Made by a program: the position numbers and the translations under genes. From NCBI GenBank assembly GCA_963809205.1, contig CAWEIS010000010.1, positions 248,001 to 312,000 on the forward strand: 64,000 nucleotides of DNA, read 5' to 3'. How positions within the stretch are numbered: position 1 is the stretch's first letter; each line of letters opens with the position of its first letter. The notes beneath the pieces were generated by a model that was not told where the DNA came from, made no database searches, and worked only from the letters and a program-made list of their open reading frames with translations. Positions 53,576 through 62,901 of this stretch are shown in pieces. Origin of the DNA: DATLLN01 sp963809205 (GTDB taxonomy: Bacteria > Actinomycetota > Thermoleophilia > Gaiellales > JAICJC01).

Positions 53576-54662
53576 ATGGACGACCGCCTCCAGGAGGCGC
53601 AGCTGTTGATCGGTCTGCTGGAGTACGACCGCGCCGACGAGCTCCTGCGCGGTGTGCTGCGCGACGCCGATGCCGGCGGAGACGACGCCACCGCCAGCCT
53701 GGTGCTGGAGGCGCTGGGCACGATCGCGACCCGCCTCGGCCGCGAAGGCTTGCCCGCGACCTGCTGGTCGACGCGGTCGCGCGGGGCGGCATGCCCGATC
53801 CGGCCGAGCGCACGCAGCTCTACTTCGACCTGGCGCGCGATCCATTCCGGCCTGGGGGAGGCGGACGCTGCGATCGCCTGCTGCAGGCCGCACTGGCGCG
53901 GCTCGGACGACGACGGCGACCCGCGGTGCGCGCCAACCTCGGCGTCGCGCTGTCGTTCGCCTGCTCGGACGCCGGCGACTACGCTCGGACGGGCGTGATC
54001 CTGGCGGATCTCGTCCGCCGCGGCGCGGAGGACATCGACGCGCCCACCCGCGGCAGCATCAACTACGCGCTGGCCCGGCTGGCCGCGATGACCGGCCGCG
54101 GCGCCCATGCCATCGACTACACCCGCCGCGCGGTGGAGCGCGTTCCGCCAGTCGGGCGACGAGTACTCGACGGCGAACGCCCTGCTGGTGCACGCCTACT
54201 GCTTGCTCGACGACGGGCAGACGGAGGAGGCGGCCCGTGCGCTCGAGGAGTCGCGCCGCCTGTTCGGGCCGCGGCCGAGCGCCGTCGATCTCGGCTTCGT
54301 GCTGGTCGAGGAGGCGCGCTACGAGCTGCAGTGCGGGCAACTGGGAGACCGCACAGGCCAAGGCCCGGGAAGCCGTGGAGCTGCTGGGCGATCTGTCGGT
54401 GCCGGGCCAGCTCGGCCTGGCCTACCTGGTGCTCGCGCGGACGTACGACGAGCTGCGGCGCGATGACCGCGCCGACCGCGCGTACACGATGTCGATCGAG
54501 CTCCTGTTGCGACAAAACGGATGGCTGCGCGAGCTGGCCAAGGCCTACCGCTGGTACGGGAAGTTTCTGCGCCGCACCGGGCGGCCCGAGGCGGCGATGG
54601 ACGCGCTCGAGCAGGCATCCGACCTCAGCCTCCGGGTCAAGCAGGCCGTCGGAGACGCCTGA
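53576..54662 (+). CDS. Tetratricopeptide-repeat protein, about five frame breaks
   Basis: About 360 residues when five indels are bridged (near 53750, 53846, 53880, 54143 and 54337). The repaired product is a chain of TPR-like helical pairs: LIGLLEYDRADELLRGVL, YFDLARAHSGLGEADAAIA, ALARLAAMTGRGAHAIDYTR, ALEESRRLFGPRPSAVDLG, YLVLARTYDELRRDDRADRA, KFLRRTGRPEAAMDALEQA. TPRs are protein-binding scaffolds; no enzymatic domain is visible. The product has no signal or membrane segment. The density of breaks fits poor local consensus, but gene decay cannot be excluded. Confidence 0.65.
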
Positions 54663-54669
54663 CCCGCGG

Positions 54670-55110
54670 CTACTCCTCTTCGAGGTACTCGAAGATCACG
54701 CGGCCGCGGTCGCGAAAGCCCTGCTTCGTGTAGAAGGTGGGGATCCCGATCTCCTGGTCGTCCGGCGTGACGCGGAGCTCGATCGAGTCGATGCCGCGCC
54801 GCCGGCACTCGGCGACGGCGGAGCGCAGCAGGTCGGCGCCCAGGCCCTGGCCACGGGCGGAGGGCTGCACCCAGATCTCCTCGATCTCGGCGCTGCACCC
54901 GCCGCCGGCGGAGATGCGGATGGTCGTGGTGGCGACGGCCCTGTCGCCGGCCAGGGTGAAGAACCCGCGGCCCGGGTCGTCGAGGATCGCCGCGACGTTC
55001 TGGCGCAGGTGCTCGACCTCGCGGCCCTCGTGGCTGAAGAACGCGCGCAGCAGCTTCGCGACCAGTGCTGCGTCGGATCCTGTCGCAAGCCGCGTCGTGG
55101 TCACATTCAC
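54670..55110 (-). CDS. GNAT-family N-acetyltransferase
   Basis: 146 residues from a GTG at 55110. The acetyl-CoA loop is VQPSARGQGLGADLLRSAV, followed by the C-terminal strand FYTKQGFRDRGRVIFEYL. The substrate is unknown. The GTG overlaps the stop of the upstream M20 gene (GTGA), so they form an operon. Confidence 0.87.
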   Translation of the reverse strand: MNVTTTRLATGSDAALVAKLLRAFFSHEGREVEHLRQNVAAILDDPGRGFFTLAGDRAVATTTIRISAGGGCSAEIEEIWVQPSARGQGLGADLLRSAVAECRRRGIDSIELRVTPDDQEIGIPTFYTKQGFRDRGRVIFEYLEEE

Positions 55111-56411
55111 TCCGCGACCCCGCAGTAGCGCACGGCGGCGATGGCCAGCCCGGTGGCACAGCGCACCAGATCGTCGACCGGCACGTACTCGTCGATCGTG
55201 TGCGCCCACGCGATGTCGCGCGGCCCCCAGCCGATCGACGGCGTGCCGCCGAACCGCGTGAAGCTCGCGGCATCGAACCACGAGTCGAGGCCGGACAGCC
55301 GCGACGGCTCACCGGCCGCGGCGCTGGCGTCCAGCATCGTGGTCACGATCGGGTGCGCCGGGTCGACCTCGTACGGCGGGATGTCGAGGCTCCAGCGGAC
55401 GGCCGGCGGGTTCTCGGCCAGCCACGGGTCGGCGGCGGTTCGGCGGAGGACGAACTCCTCGACCTCGGTCTCGACCAGCGTGCCCCAGCCGTCGGCGTCG
55501 GCGTTCGCGGGCAGGTACATCAGCTCGCACTGCAGGGTGCACGACGACGGGTACGTGACGATCCACTCGCCGCCCGAGATCAAGGTGGGGACGATGTCGC
55601 CCGCGGACAGGTAAGGGTGTGTCTTGTCGGCGCGGCCGCGCCACTCCTCGCGCAGCTGGGCGACCGCCTCCAGCACGAGGCCGGCCTTCTCGATCGCGTT
55701 CACCGCGCCGCCGTCGCGCCAGTGGGGCTGAGCCATCTCGGCGTGGCCGGGGCGGCCGGGGACGACGAAGGTGGGAGAGAGCGAGCCGCGGCAGCCGACC
55801 CACACGTCGAAAGCGGTGGGCTCGGTGACGATTCCGGCTTCGGCGGCGACGCCGTGGCGCACCGCGGCCAGGCCGCCCGCGCCTGACGACTCCTCGTCGG
55901 TCACCGTGTTGACGATCAGGTCGCCCTGCAGCCGGACGCCCAGCCGGGACAGGATCTCGGTGGCGAAGACCATCGCGGCCACGCCGCCCTTCATGTCGCA
56001 GGCGCCCCGGCCGTAGAGCCTGCCGTCGCGCACCTCAGCCCGGTTGGGATCGCTCGTCCAGCGCTCGCGCGGATCCGACGGCACGACGTCGATGTGGCCG
56101 TTGAAGAGCAGGCTGCGGCCGCCGCCCGCGCCGGCGAACCTGGCGGCCATCTGAGGCCTGCCCGCGAAGCCCAGCCCCGCCGGGATCTGACGCGTGCTGG
56201 AGACGTCGCCCGGATCGGGCTCCCAGATGTCGACCGCCGCCCCGGCGGTGCGCAGCCGGTCGCCCAGGTACTCCTGCAGATCCGCCTCGTCGCGGGCGGG
56301 ATCCTCGAGCTCGCGGGCGGTGGTGTCGAATCCGATCAGCCGTGCGGTCAAATCGGTCAGTTCCCCCCTGGCCGCCTCGACGGCGTCCTCGATGCGGCGC
56401 TCCAGCGTCAC
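55107..56411 (-). CDS. M20-family peptidase/deacylase (ArgE/DapE type)
   Basis: 434 residues from a GTG at 56411. Metal ligands: LLFNGHIDVVPSD, GRGACDMKGGVAAMVF, TVTDEESSGAGG, TEPT, and a late TIDEYVPVDD segment. Family members remove acyl groups from amino acids or cleave small peptides. The GTG at 56411 is preferred because TATCAT lies 8 bases upstream. The earlier ATG at 56435 would overlap the divergent start codon. Confidence 0.85.
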   Translation of the reverse strand: MTLERRIEDAVEAARGELTDLTARLIGFDTTARELEDPARDEADLQEYLGDRLRTAGAAVDIWEPDPGDVSSTRQIPAGLGFAGRPQMAARFAGAGGGRSLLFNGHIDVVPSDPRERWTSDPNRAEVRDGRLYGRGACDMKGGVAAMVFATEILSRLGVRLQGDLIVNTVTDEESSGAGGLAAVRHGVAAEAGIVTEPTAFDVWVGCRGSLSPTFVVPGRPGHAEMAQPHWRDGGAVNAIEKAGLVLEAVAQLREEWRGRADKTHPYLSAGDIVPTLISGGEWIVTYPSSCTLQCELMYLPANADADGWGTLVETEVEEFVLRRTAADPWLAENPPAVRWSLDIPPYEVDPAHPIVTTMLDASAAAGEPSRLSGLDSWFDAASFTRFGGTPSIGWGPRDIAWAHTIDEYVPVDDLVRCATGLAIAAVRYCGVAE

Positions 56412-56419
56412 CGTCCGCG

Positions 56420-56425
56420 ATGATA
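56420..56425 (-). promoter_or_regulatory. -10 box (TATCAT) for the M20 gene
   Basis: On the minus strand TATCAT is 8 bases before the GTG at 56411. The overlapping plus-strand GATGAT (56419-56424), 9 bases before the ATG at 56434, may serve the divergent CapA-like gene. Confidence 0.45.
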
Positions 56426-56433
56426 GGTCAAGC

Positions 56434-57666
56434 ATGTCTGACCAGGACCCACACCTCGGCCGGCAGCAGCAGATGAGGCTCCACCGGTCGGAGCGGCGGA
56501 AGACGGTCCGCCGGCGGAGGATCATGGCAATCGTCGTGCTGGCCGCCGTCGTGCTGGCCTTCGGGCTGCTGCTCGCGCGGATCGCATCCGGCGGGACGAC
56601 GGGCGAGTCCGGCGCCTCGGGCCGCGCGGGCTCCACTCAGCCGGGGACGTCGCACGCCGCCACGTCCGGCCCCGCGTCCCAGCCCGCGTCGTCGGAGGCG
56701 CCGCCTGCGCCCACCGGGACGGTGACGATCTCGGCCGTCGGCGACACCATGATCGGCACGACGGCCGAGCCCGCCCCCAGCCCTGGCACCTATTTCAACA
56801 GCGTCAAGTCGTCGATCCCCGCCGACGTCGCGTTCGCGAACCTCGAGGGCACGCTCACCGACCAGACGTCGGGCAAGTGCGCGACCCTGCCGGCCGGCAC
56901 CTGTTACGAGTTCAAGCTGCCGCCGTCCTACGCCAGGTACTACAAGCAGGCCGGGTTCACGATGATGAGCAACGGGAACAACCACGCCTTCGACTTCTGG
57001 CAGGCCGGGCTGGACGACACCGTCGCCGCTCTCGACCACGCGGGCCTCGACCACACCGGGCGGACGACCGAGATCACTTACGTCGACGTGCGCGGGATCC
57101 GCACCGCGTTCATCGGCTTCGGCCCGTATCCGAACAACGCACCGCTCAACGACTTCACCAAGGCGCGGGAACTGATCCACAAGGCCGATGCGAACGCCGA
57201 CCTCGTGGTCGTCTCGATGCACGCCGGTGCGGAGGGTTCCGGCGCCCAGCACCTGACCGGCGCCGATGAGATCTACTACGGCGAGAACCGCGGCAACCCG
57301 GAGGCGTTTGCCCGCACGGCAATCGATGCCGGTGCCGACCTCGTCCTGGGCAGCGGCCCGCACGTGCTGCGGGCGATGGAGTTCTACAAGAAGCGGCTGA
57401 TCGCGTACAGCCTGGGCGACTTCGCCGGGTACCACAACTTCGGGATCGACGGGGTGCTCGGCATCTCGGCCATCCTCCGGGTCAAGCTGGACGCCACCGG
57501 CAAGTTCATCGCCGGTCGCATCGTCCCGGTGCGGCTGGTGGGCGCCGGGCAGCCCGTGATCGACTCGTCGGGTGCCGGGATCTCGGTGATCTCGCAGCTC
57601 TCGCGCGAGGACATCGGAGCACGCGCGCCGCACATCTCGCCGAGCGGCGTCATCTCGGAACCCTGA
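56434..57666 (+). CDS. CapA family protein, membrane-anchored
   Basis: 410 residues. A basic N-terminus, one membrane helix at about residues 31-50 (IVVLAAVVLAFGLLLARI), a Gly/Ser/Thr/Pro-rich linker, then the CapA-like metallophosphatase fold: ISAVGDTMIG, FANLEGTLTD, MSNGNNHAFDFWQAG, VVSMHAGAE, GSGPHVLRAMEFYKKRL. CapA proteins act in poly-gamma-glutamate export or synthesis outside the membrane. No capB/capC partner is nearby, so that specific role is doubtful. Confidence 0.85.
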   Translation: MSDQDPHLGRQQQMRLHRSERRKTVRRRRIMAIVVLAAVVLAFGLLLARIASGGTTGESGASGRAGSTQPGTSHAATSGPASQPASSEAPPAPTGTVTISAVGDTMIGTTAEPAPSPGTYFNSVKSSIPADVAFANLEGTLTDQTSGKCATLPAGTCYEFKLPPSYARYYKQAGFTMMSNGNNHAFDFWQAGLDDTVAALDHAGLDHTGRTTEITYVDVRGIRTAFIGFGPYPNNAPLNDFTKARELIHKADANADLVVVSMHAGAEGSGAQHLTGADEIYYGENRGNPEAFARTAIDAGADLVLGSGPHVLRAMEFYKKRLIAYSLGDFAGYHNFGIDGVLGISAILRVKLDATGKFIAGRIVPVRLVGAGQPVIDSSGAGISVISQLSREDIGARAPHISPSGVISEP

Positions 57667-57678
57667 GCCTCGTGCTGA

Positions 57679-57694
57679 TCCCCCGGATGGGGGA
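57679..57694 (+). terminator. Hairpin after the CapA-like gene
   Basis: TCCCCC-ggat-GGGGGA forms a 6-base-pair stem 13 bases past the stop. There is no T tract, so this is a weak terminator candidate. Confidence 0.35.
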
Positions 57695-57862
57695 ATCGCT
57701 CCTCCCGGGTGGTCGCTATCACGTGACCAACTCGTCTGAGGTTCCCCCCGACGCCTCCCGCTGACCCGCCGCAGATGCCGGCGGCAGACTGGCGCAGTGG
57801 GCCTCGCAGGCGACTCCGATCTCGCATTGACAACGCTCCGAGGCTCGAAGGGAGGTGCTCCG

Positions 57863-57958
57863 ATGATCAAGTGGAAGCTCACGCGTGTCGCTCTCGTGAT
57901 GGGTGCGATCGCGGCGTACGCGGTTGCCGGCGGCGCCGGTTTCAAGTGGGGCGCGTGA
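57863..57958 (+). CDS. 31-residue membrane microprotein
   Basis: The ATG at 57863 is preceded by GGGAGGTG with a 6-base spacing, one of the best ribosome-binding sites in the window. The product starts MIKWKLTRVALVMG, continues as one hydrophobic Ala/Gly-rich helix and ends GFKWGA. The positive N-terminus and two tryptophans flanking the helix fit a single-span membrane peptide. A TTGACA lies at 57827-57832, but I see no matching -10. No family recognised. Confidence 0.55.
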   Translation: MIKWKLTRVALVMGAIAAYAVAGGAGFKWGA

Positions 57959-58020
57959 GCGTCCTGTAGTAGGCACTTCAGCCACCGGTGATTCCTGACC
58001 GATAAGACCAGGGAAATCCT

Positions 58021-59878
58021 GTGGCGCCAGAGTCACCACCCACCACGTCCCAGATGTACCCTCCCCGGCTGCTCCGGTACCTGACGCTCGTCATCGTCGC
58101 GTCGGTTCCGGTGATCGCCGGATCGGTGGCGACGATCATTGCGTCGCCCCCCACGGCCGACACCGTGGTGGGCGTCGTCGTGTTTGCGGTGGCCGCGCTC
58201 GCGGCCGAGTTCAAACCGGTGCCGCTGGACGAGACCGGGGAGCGCAGCGCCTCGCTGGCGTTCGTCTTCCTGCTGGCGTCGCAGGTGCTGTTCGGGTGGC
58301 AGTACGCGACGCTGTCGGCGTTCATCGCGATGGGCGCCGCGCAGCTGGTCGCCCGGGCGCCGAAGCTGCGGTTGGCGTTCAACTCGTCCGCGTACGCCAT
58401 CTCCGTGTTCCTCTCGGGCATCCCGGCCTGGCTGCTGGGCTGGCATGCGCTGACCGGCAGCGACGCCCAGTACCTGCGCCTGACGGCGCTGGTGCTGGCA
58501 GGCGGCGCGATCTATGTGACGGCGAACGTGCTGCTGGTCGCCACCGCCGTGGCGCTGTACCAGGGCTCCGACGTGCGCGTGCTGCTGGAGGACTACATCC
58601 GCCACTCCGGCCCGGCGTCCGCGATCATGGCGCTGATCTCGGCGCTCGCCGCGGCGCTCTGGAACATCAGCCCGATCCTCGAGCTGCTGCTGGCGGGGCC
58701 GCTGTTCGCCCTCGCGCTGTACCAGCGCTATGCCTACCGCACGGTGGTCGCGACGCGCCAGGCCGAAACCGACGGTCTGACGCTGCTCGGCAACCACCGC
58801 TCGTTCCACACGGACCTGCGGGAGGCGCTCGCCGGGGCGGCCGAGGCCGAGGACGCCGCTGGCCCTGGCGCTGGTCGATATCGACGACTTCAAGTCGATC
58901 AACGACCTCTACGGCCACCCGGTGGGCGACCAGGTGCTGCAGACGCTGGCCGACCTGCTGCGCGACGAGTACGGGATCGACGGCACCTACCGGATCGGCG
59001 GTGAGGAGTTCGCGCTGATCCTCCCGGAGATCGACGAGCACGCAGCGTACGACGCCCTCGAGCGGCTGCACGAGCGGCTCTGGCAGACCTCGTTCGCCCA
59101 CGGCGAGCCGATCACGGTCAGCGCCGGGATCGCCGCGTATCCGGCCAGCGCGACCGACCGCGAGGAGCTCTTGCGGGTCGCTGACAGCGCGCTCTACTGG
59201 GCCAAGGATCACGGCAAGAACCGGTCGTGCGTCTACAGCCCGAACGTCGTTCGCGTGTACACGCCCGACGAGCTGGCCGCCGCGGCCGAGCGCCATGCCC
59301 GGCTGCGCGCCGCGGAGAGCCTGATCAAGGTGGTGGACGCCAAGGACGTGTACGCGGGCGCGCACTCCCAGTCGGTGTCCCGGCTGGTGGTCGGCATCGC
59401 CAGGGCGATGGATCTGGACGACGAGACCGTCGAGCAGGTGCGGCTCGCCGGGCTGCTGCACGATCTGGGCAAGATCGCCGTCCCCGACCGGATCCTGCAG
59501 AAGCCGGGCAAGCTCGACGCCGACGAGATGAAGACCATGCGCGAGCACGCCGAGCTCGGGTACCGGCTGCTCGAGGGCCTCGGCGTGTCGCCGGTCGACC
59601 GGTGGATCCGCCATCACCACGAGTGGTGGGACGGGTCGGGCTACCCGCTCGGCCTGGCGGGCGAGGACATCCCACTGGGGTCGCGGATCATCCTGGTCGC
59701 CGACGCGTTCGACGCGATGACCTCCGACCGCGTGTACCGCGCCGCCGGGAGCACGGCCGAGGCCGTGGCCGAGCTGCGCCGCCGCTGCTGGACGCAGTTC
59801 GACGCGCGCGTGGTGGCGGCGCTGGAGCGGCATCTCGCCTCGACCGGCGAGCTCGAGGCGACGGCGAAGGCGAGCTGA
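58021..59878 (+). CDS. Membrane GGDEF + HD-GYP signalling protein, one frame break
   Basis: About 618 residues after repair. The first 240 residues have about seven membrane helices. The GGDEF domain follows, with TDGLTLLGNHRSFHTDL at its start and an intact RIGGEEFALILPE. The C-terminal HD-GYP domain has LHDLGKIAVPDRIL and HHHEWWDGSGYPLGL. Both domains look active, so it could make and degrade cyclic di-GMP. At about 58857 one extra base breaks the frame before LALALVDIDDFKSINDLYGH. It starts at GTG 58021, with ATG 58054 as the alternative. Confidence 0.85.
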
Positions 59879-59882
59879 TCGG

Positions 59883-60440
59883 ATGTTCCTCGCGCCCGCC
59901 GTCCTGATCGGCCTCGTCGTCGGCCTGCTGCTGGGAGGCCGCCTCTCGCGGCTCGCCGAGCTGCGCCTCCGCGCGCAGTGGTTGTTCTTCGCGGCGATCG
60001 GCCTGCAGCTGATCGCCTATCCGCCGTTCGTCGGCGTCCAGCCCGGCGACGGCGTCGCGACCGCCCTTCAGGTCGTCTCCTACGGATGCCTGGTCGCAGT
60101 CACCCTGGTCAACGTCCGGCTGACCGGCATGGCGATCGCCGGAGCCGGGATGCTGTGCAATCTCGTCGCCATCCTGACCAACGGAGGCCACATGCCCGGC
60201 CTGCCCTCGGCGCTGGCCGGCGCGGGCCTGACCTATGACGGCGTGCGTAACAACAGTGTGCGCGATGCGCAGCCGAACCTGCCCTGGCTGGTCGACCGCT
60301 GGGCGGCTCCGGACTGGCTCCCCTGGGGCACCGTCTTCTCGGTGGGCGACGTGCTGCTGGCCGTCGGCGTGGCCGTCGTCATCGCCGCGGCGATGGGCCC
60401 GCGCGTGCCGTGGCGGGCCGTCAGGCCGGCGGCGGGGTGA
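59883..60440 (+). CDS. DUF5317 family membrane protein
   Basis: 185 residues, four or five helices. Family features are the N-terminal GLVVGLLLGGRLSRLAELRL, the central LTNGGHMPGLPSAL and the late WGTVFSVGDVLLAVGVAV. The function is unknown. It starts 4 bases after the GGDEF/HD-GYP stop and probably shares its mRNA. Its last 20 bases overlap the convergent CopC-CopD gene. Confidence 0.8.
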   Translation: MFLAPAVLIGLVVGLLLGGRLSRLAELRLRAQWLFFAAIGLQLIAYPPFVGVQPGDGVATALQVVSYGCLVAVTLVNVRLTGMAIAGAGMLCNLVAILTNGGHMPGLPSALAGAGLTYDGVRNNSVRDAQPNLPWLVDRWAAPDWLPWGTVFSVGDVLLAVGVAVVIAAAMGPRVPWRAVRPAAG

Positions 60441-62901
60441 CCGGCGGCGCCGCGTCGAAGTCGCCGTAGCGCTCGCGCATGAAGTGCGCCGCGGCGGTCA
60501 TCCGCAGCTCGGTCACCAGCCCGCTCCGGCGGTCGATCACCAGCCGGTAGAAGACCGGTGCGTCGGTGTACTGGGCGAGGGTGACCACGACCTGCGTCGG
60601 CGTCGACGCGACCACGTGGGCGCCCTTCTGGCCGGCGACCCAGTAGGGATCGGGCACCTTGAGTGGGTCGGTCTCCTGCTTCTTCCAGTCGGTCTCCTGG
60701 GTGCGGTCCCACCGCTCGTTGCCGATGATCCGCGCCTGCGCGCCGTCGGTGACGTCGATCGAGAGCCGGTCGGGCGCCTGCACCACGAACCGCGTGGTGA
60801 CGCTGTGCGACGGATCCGACGACAGCACGTTGTCGATCACCATCGACGTCCTCTGCAGCATCGCCGTCCGCGTCCGCCGGACGATCGCGACGGCGGAGGG
60901 CGCGTTCGCGGCGGGCAGCCCCAGCCGCGCGGAGACCACCTTGCCGTGCGGCTGCTCGATCGACAGGGGCAGCTGCGTTTCGCCCGCCGGGACGCGGGTG
61001 GTGAAGCACACCGCGGCCGTCCTCAGGCAGGGCAGCGCCGGTCTGCCGCTGACCAGGACGAGCACGTCGCGGGGCGCGCTGCCGTCTGGTGCCAGCACGG
61101 TGATGCGCGCCTGCCCGCCGCCGGTGCGCTGCGCCCCGACGGCCAGGTCGACCGCCTCGGCGGCGCCCAGTGCGCCGGACTGCTCGGGTGCCGGGGCGGC
61201 GCCGGGGACGACGGAGGCCTTGCCGATCTGCAGCTTGGCGCCGAGCGTCTCCGATCCGGAGCCGATGGTCGCGCTGATCGTGCCTGCCGGGAGATCGTCG
61301 GCGAAGCCCGAGTACGCGCCGGGCGCCGTTCGGCCGAGCGTCACGGTGCGGGTGCTGCCGTCGGGCAGCTCGAGCAGCGCCTCCGCGGTCTTCGCCCCGC
61401 CCCTCAGCCGCAGGGCGAGCGCGTTCGACCCGGCGGTGCCCGGCCAGACGACCAGCGCGTTGCCTCCTTCGAGCGCGATCCGCGCCGGCCCGCCGCTGGG
61501 CGCGGCGGGCTGCCCACCCGCGGCGACGGCGCTGCCCACCGAGAGCTTGCCCGGCGGGAGGTTCGTCAATAGCGCGACGGCAGCGACCAGCGCCGTCATC
61601 AGGCCGAGCTCGACGACCACCGACCGGCGGAGGCGTGAGAACTGCGTCAGCATGTGCCGGTTTCGGTAGCCGAGCGCCACCAGCGCCGCCAGCAGCAGCG
61701 ACTTGACGATCAGTGTCTGCCCGTAGCTGGTCGACCACACCTCGGAGACGCTGGAGAACTCGTTCAGGGCGCGCCCGAGGCCGGTCAGCGCGACGACGAC
61801 GACGCTGATCAGCGCGATCGTCGAGAAGCGCCTGGCGATGGCCGTGCGGGCTGACGAGCGCTGGGCGTCAGGCAGGCCGCGGGTGGCGTGGGGCGTCACC
61901 CAGGCGAGCTGCAGCAGGCCGCCGGCCCAGACCGCCGCCGCCGTAACGTGCGCAGCGTCCAGCGTGACCGCCAGCAGCCCGCCGCCGGGATCGCCGGCGT
62001 GGCCGGACAGGCCCGGGACGGCCAGCGCCCAGATGCCGAGCACCGCGGCCGGGATGCCCAGCAGCCCGAGCGCGATCCGCCGGCCGTACGGCGCGGCCGC
62101 ATAGGCCACGGCGACGATCACGGTGAACCCCGCGGTGACGTCGATGCCGCGGCCGAACTCGCGGCCGAAGCGGGTGGCGTCGAGCGCCGAGGCGACCGGC
62201 CCGCGGTGGTCGAACGCCTCCCAGAACGAGACGCCGGCGACGTCGGCGCCCTGGATCGTCAGGGCGACCCAACCTCCGGCCAGCGTCAGTACGGCCGACG
62301 CGGCGAGCACCTGGTTGGCGCGGTGCCGCTCGCGGAGCGACATCATTGGCCGGGCCTCGGCGGGCTCGGACTCCAGCACCGGCGCGAACACCAGCACGCG
62401 GTAGACGACCCCGCCGATCAGCACGAGCAACCCGGCGAAGTAGGCGGTGCGGGCCAGCAGGTACTTCCAATCCTGGTCGCTGCCCGAGAACGACGCGGCC
62501 TGCGGCGGCGGCCGCCCGGTTCCGACGCCGAACGCGAACACGCCGCTCTCCAGGTGGCCGTCGGTCGCCACGATCTCCCAGCGCACGGTGTAGTCGCCCT
62601 TCGGGAGATCGGCCTGGAGCGGGATGACCAGCGTCTTGACGTCGGTCTGCGAGGTATGGGCCGCGCCGTCGGTGACCTTCTCGCCGTTCGAGTCGATCAC
62701 CTGCGAGCCGCCGGCGACCGGCCGCACCTCCTGGTCGAACTTGACGAGCACCGACGCCGGCGCCTTCCTGACGACGTCGCCGACGGTCGGCGACGTCGAC
62801 AGCAGGGTGGCGTGGGCCCACGCAGCCGCGGGGAATGCCGCCCCCGCGGCGAGCGTGAGCCCGACCGCCGTGACCCGGATCAGGTTCGTGGCTTCCTCCA
62901 T
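60421..62901 (-). CDS. CopC-CopD fusion protein (copper resistance/uptake type)
   Basis: 826 residues. A signal peptide ends at AAAWA; the CopC domain follows with its mature N-terminal copper-binding histidine (AHATLLSTSPTVGD) and DGHLESGVFAFGVG. Eight or so helices of the CopD domain come next (YFAGLLVLIGGVVYRVLVF, HVTAAAVWAGGLLQLAWV, GQTLIVKSLLLAALVALGYR). The last 300 residues are an extracytoplasmic beta-rich region not found in short CopD proteins. It probably handles copper at the membrane. It overlaps the upstream YcnI-like gene by 22 bases. Confidence 0.88.
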   Translation of the reverse strand: MEEATNLIRVTAVGLTLAAGAAFPAAAWAHATLLSTSPTVGDVVRKAPASVLVKFDQEVRPVAGGSQVIDSNGEKVTDGAAHTSQTDVKTLVIPLQADLPKGDYTVRWEIVATDGHLESGVFAFGVGTGRPPPQAASFSGSDQDWKYLLARTAYFAGLLVLIGGVVYRVLVFAPVLESEPAEARPMMSLRERHRANQVLAASAVLTLAGGWVALTIQGADVAGVSFWEAFDHRGPVASALDATRFGREFGRGIDVTAGFTVIVAVAYAAAPYGRRIALGLLGIPAAVLGIWALAVPGLSGHAGDPGGGLLAVTLDAAHVTAAAVWAGGLLQLAWVTPHATRGLPDAQRSSARTAIARRFSTIALISVVVVALTGLGRALNEFSSVSEVWSTSYGQTLIVKSLLLAALVALGYRNRHMLTQFSRLRRSVVVELGLMTALVAAVALLTNLPPGKLSVGSAVAAGGQPAAPSGGPARIALEGGNALVVWPGTAGSNALALRLRGGAKTAEALLELPDGSTRTVTLGRTAPGAYSGFADDLPAGTISATIGSGSETLGAKLQIGKASVVPGAAPAPEQSGALGAAEAVDLAVGAQRTGGGQARITVLAPDGSAPRDVLVLVSGRPALPCLRTAAVCFTTRVPAGETQLPLSIEQPHGKVVSARLGLPAANAPSAVAIVRRTRTAMLQRTSMVIDNVLSSDPSHSVTTRFVVQAPDRLSIDVTDGAQARIIGNERWDRTQETDWKKQETDPLKVPDPYWVAGQKGAHVVASTPTQVVVTLAQYTDAPVFYRLVIDRRSGLVTELRMTAAAHFMRERYGDFDAAPPVTPPPA

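Noticed and set aside
56434..57666. Poly-gamma-glutamate capsule locus
   Set aside because: Only a CapA-like protein is present; no CapB/CapC ligase or exporter lies nearby.
57740..58020. Possible cyclic-nucleotide riboswitch ahead of the GGDEF/HD-GYP gene
   Set aside because: I looked for the conserved cores of the cyclic di-GMP and cyclic di-AMP riboswitches and did not find them; a small ORF with a strong ribosome-binding site explains part of the region better.
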